Shown here: one piece after another, positions 62,282-64,000 of the stretch
Layout of the letters: every line of letters begins with the position of its first letter
How positions within the stretch are numbered: the first letter of the stretch is position 1
From: Mycobacterium sp. IS-1590
GTDB lineage: Bacteria > Actinomycetota > Actinomycetes > Mycobacteriales > Mycobacteriaceae
Assembly: GCF_001500025.1 (NCBI RefSeq)
Contig: NZ_LQIW01000023.1
Location: 62,001-126,000 of the forward strand
Direction: 5' to 3'
DNA: 64,000 bases
Notes under the pieces: generated by a model
What the model saw: the letters and a program-made list of their open reading frames with translations, nothing else
Told to the model about the DNA's origin: nothing
Database searches by the model: none
Program-made: the position numbers and the translations under genes

Positions 62282-63322
62282 GTGGGCCCAACGGACGCCG
62301 GAACTCGCCGGCCGAGCGGCTCTGACGCCGAGAATCGGCCGGGCTGGGGCCGGCCGGCGGAACACGCCGGATCGGGCTGGGCCGTCGTCGACGTGGAGAC
62401 CTCAGGCTTCCGGCCGGGCCAGGCCCGCATCGTCAGCATCGCCGCGCTGGCCCTCGGCGACGACGGCAACGTCGAACAGAGCCTGTACAGCCTGCTCAAC
62501 CCCGGTGTGGATCCGGGTCCCACGCACGTGCACGGCCTGACGGCAGAGATGCTGGAGGGCCAGCCCACCTTCGGCGACATCGTCGACCCCCTCACCGAGT
62601 TGCTCGACGGCCGCACCCTGGTCGCCCACAATGTCGGCTTCGACTATTCGTTCCTGGCCGCCGAGGCCGAGCTGGTCAACCGCGAGCTGCCCACCGACAC
62701 CGTGATGTGCACGGTCGAACTGGCCCGCAGGCTCGACCTGGGCACCCAGAACCTGCGGCTCGAGACGCTCGCCGCGCACTGGGGGATCAGCCAGATCCGT
62801 CCGCACGACGCCCTCGACGACGCCATGGTGCTCGCCCAGATCCTCAAGCCGGTGCTGGTGCGCGCCCGCGAACGCAGGGTCTGGCTACCGGTGCACCCGG
62901 TCTCTCGTCGGCGCTGGCCCAACGGCGTCGTCACCCACGACGAGCTGCGCCCGCTCAAAGCCGTCGCGTCCCGCCGTCCGTGCCCCTACGTCAATCCCGG
63001 CCGGTACGTCGCCGGGCGACCGCTGGTGCAGGGCATGCGGATCGCGCTGTCCGCCGAGGTCGAACGCACTCACGAAGAGCTGATCGAACGGATCCTGCAC
63101 GCCGGCCTGGCCTACACCGACACCGTCGACGCCGAAACCTCGGTGGTGGTCTGCAACGACGCCCATCCGGTCCAGGGCAAGGGTTACCACGCCGGGGAGC
63201 TGGGGGTCCCGCTGGTCTCCGACGCCGCATTCATGCGCGCGATCGACGGCGTCGTCGGCGGCACCGGCATCGAGGAATTCACCGACACCACCCTGGCCGG
63301 CGACCAGTTCGCACTGTTCTGA
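62282..63322 (+). CDS. DnaQ-like 3'-5' exonuclease with BRCT-like C-terminus
   Basis: A 346-residue protein: an N-terminal DEDDh exonuclease (about 30-195) with VVDVETSGFRPG, VAHNVGFDYSFL and HDALDDAMVLAQ, and a C-terminal part (about 255-340) that looks like a BRCT domain (LVQGMRIALSAEVERTHEEL and VQGKGYHAGELGVPLVSD). It matches Rv3711c (called dnaQ). Proofreading in mycobacteria is done by the PHP domain of DnaE1, so this enzyme probably acts in repair or RNA/DNA end processing. GTG start at 62282. Confidence 0.88.
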   Translation: MGPTDAGTRRPSGSDAENRPGWGRPAEHAGSGWAVVDVETSGFRPGQARIVSIAALALGDDGNVEQSLYSLLNPGVDPGPTHVHGLTAEMLEGQPTFGDIVDPLTELLDGRTLVAHNVGFDYSFLAAEAELVNRELPTDTVMCTVELARRLDLGTQNLRLETLAAHWGISQIRPHDALDDAMVLAQILKPVLVRARERRVWLPVHPVSRRRWPNGVVTHDELRPLKAVASRRPCPYVNPGRYVAGRPLVQGMRIALSAEVERTHEELIERILHAGLAYTDTVDAETSVVVCNDAHPVQGKGYHAGELGVPLVSDAAFMRAIDGVVGGTGIEEFTDTTLAGDQFALF

Positions 63323-63628
63323 ATGTCGGACCATCGCATCGTCCTGGTGGACGTCGCCACCGCGTCGGCCCTCGCGCAGGTGCTGCCGGTGCTGCTGCTC
63401 ACGCTCACCGTCGAGCTCAGGCGGACCCAGCTGCACCGAACTCAGCCCCGACTGCTGCTCGGGGGCCTGTTCGTGATCTTCGGCGTCGTCGAGACGGTTC
63501 TGGTGATCTCGATCGACGGTTCGCTGATCCCGTTCCAGTGGTTCGATCTGGTGTCCGCGTTGGCGATCCTGGGTCTTCTCGCGGTGATCTTCTGGATGTC
63601 GCTCGTCGACTCAGCTCGACGCGAGTGA
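63323..63628 (+). CDS. Small membrane protein downstream of DnaQ-like gene
   Basis: A 101-residue protein with about three membrane segments (VATASALAQVLPVLLLTLTV, LLLGGLFVIFGVVETVLVI, LVSALAILGLLAVIFWMSLV). It starts one base after the upstream stop codon (ATG follows TGA directly). No family recognised. Function unknown; it may be co-translated with the exonuclease gene. Confidence 0.7.
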   Translation: MSDHRIVLVDVATASALAQVLPVLLLTLTVELRRTQLHRTQPRLLLGGLFVIFGVVETVLVISIDGSLIPFQWFDLVSALAILGLLAVIFWMSLVDSARRE

Positions 63629-63644
63629 GTGCCCCGGGTGCGGG

Positions 63645-64000
<356 letters not shown>

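Overview
The window is high-GC actinobacterial chromosome. It reads as a fast-growing mycobacterium (Mycolicibacterium type). Lipoproteins of the LpqH family, DUF732 proteins, TIGR03086 proteins, the proXVWZ, murT-gatD and ligC genes and a gene order close to the M. tuberculosis Rv3774-Rv3710 stretch (from memory) all point there. The tgt gene, the ligC1/ligC2 pair and a large catabolic cluster are extras over that backbone. About 70 protein genes, five tRNAs (all four serine isoacceptors plus Arg-ACG) and the 4.5S/SRP RNA fill it. I found no insertion sequence, prophage or CRISPR. No stretch over 300 bases lacks a feature.

Layout. 1-6.7 kb: partial quinone oxidoreductase, MarR, tRNA-Ser, a MocR regulator, a small membrane protein with an epimerase, a type III polyketide synthase with a methyltransferase, a dienoyl-CoA isomerase and a lipoprotein. 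6.7-15.7 kb: hisC2, two tRNAs, small enzymes, an SdsA1-type alkyl sulfatase, an SDR, a histidine phosphatase, an APH-fold kinase and a LapA-like protein. 15.8-22.2 kb: the proXVWZ osmolyte importer, DUF1089, tyrA, tadA and tRNA-Ser. 22.3-26 kb: a signalling module (RsbU-like phosphatase, histidine kinase, response regulator, RsbW-like ATPase). 26-31.6 kb: secreted proteins, two LpqH lipoproteins, and tgt and gluQRS around a saccharopine dehydrogenase-like gene.

31.8-41.2 kb is the most interesting part. An MHS transporter is followed by an aminotransferase, an aldehyde dehydrogenase, a GntR/FCD regulator, two maleate-isomerase-like proteins, a D-2-hydroxyacid dehydrogenase, an amidase and DUF3830. 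The three control regions of this cluster each carry the same palindrome (core ATTGT-NN-ACAAT) placed over the predicted promoter elements. I read it as one GntR regulon for an unassigned catabolic pathway.

41.2-50 kb: ligC2, ligC1 and Prim-PolC repair genes, a SodC-like lipoprotein, an oxidoreductase, TetR, a PepA-like protease and an acidic membrane protein. 50-64 kb: tRNA-Ser, ffs, the aspartate aminotransferase, a DUF559 gene bracketed by two copies of one hairpin, dnaX, a fatty-acid methyltransferase/FAD oxidoreductase pair, Ami1, ybaB-recR, gatD-murT, a DnaQ-like exonuclease and the 3' end of leuA.

Many genes start 6-8 bases after a TANNNT -10 hexamer with no Shine-Dalgarno sequence. 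This suggests leaderless transcripts and was used to pick starts. Gene names by homology come from recognising family motifs and synteny, not from database searches.
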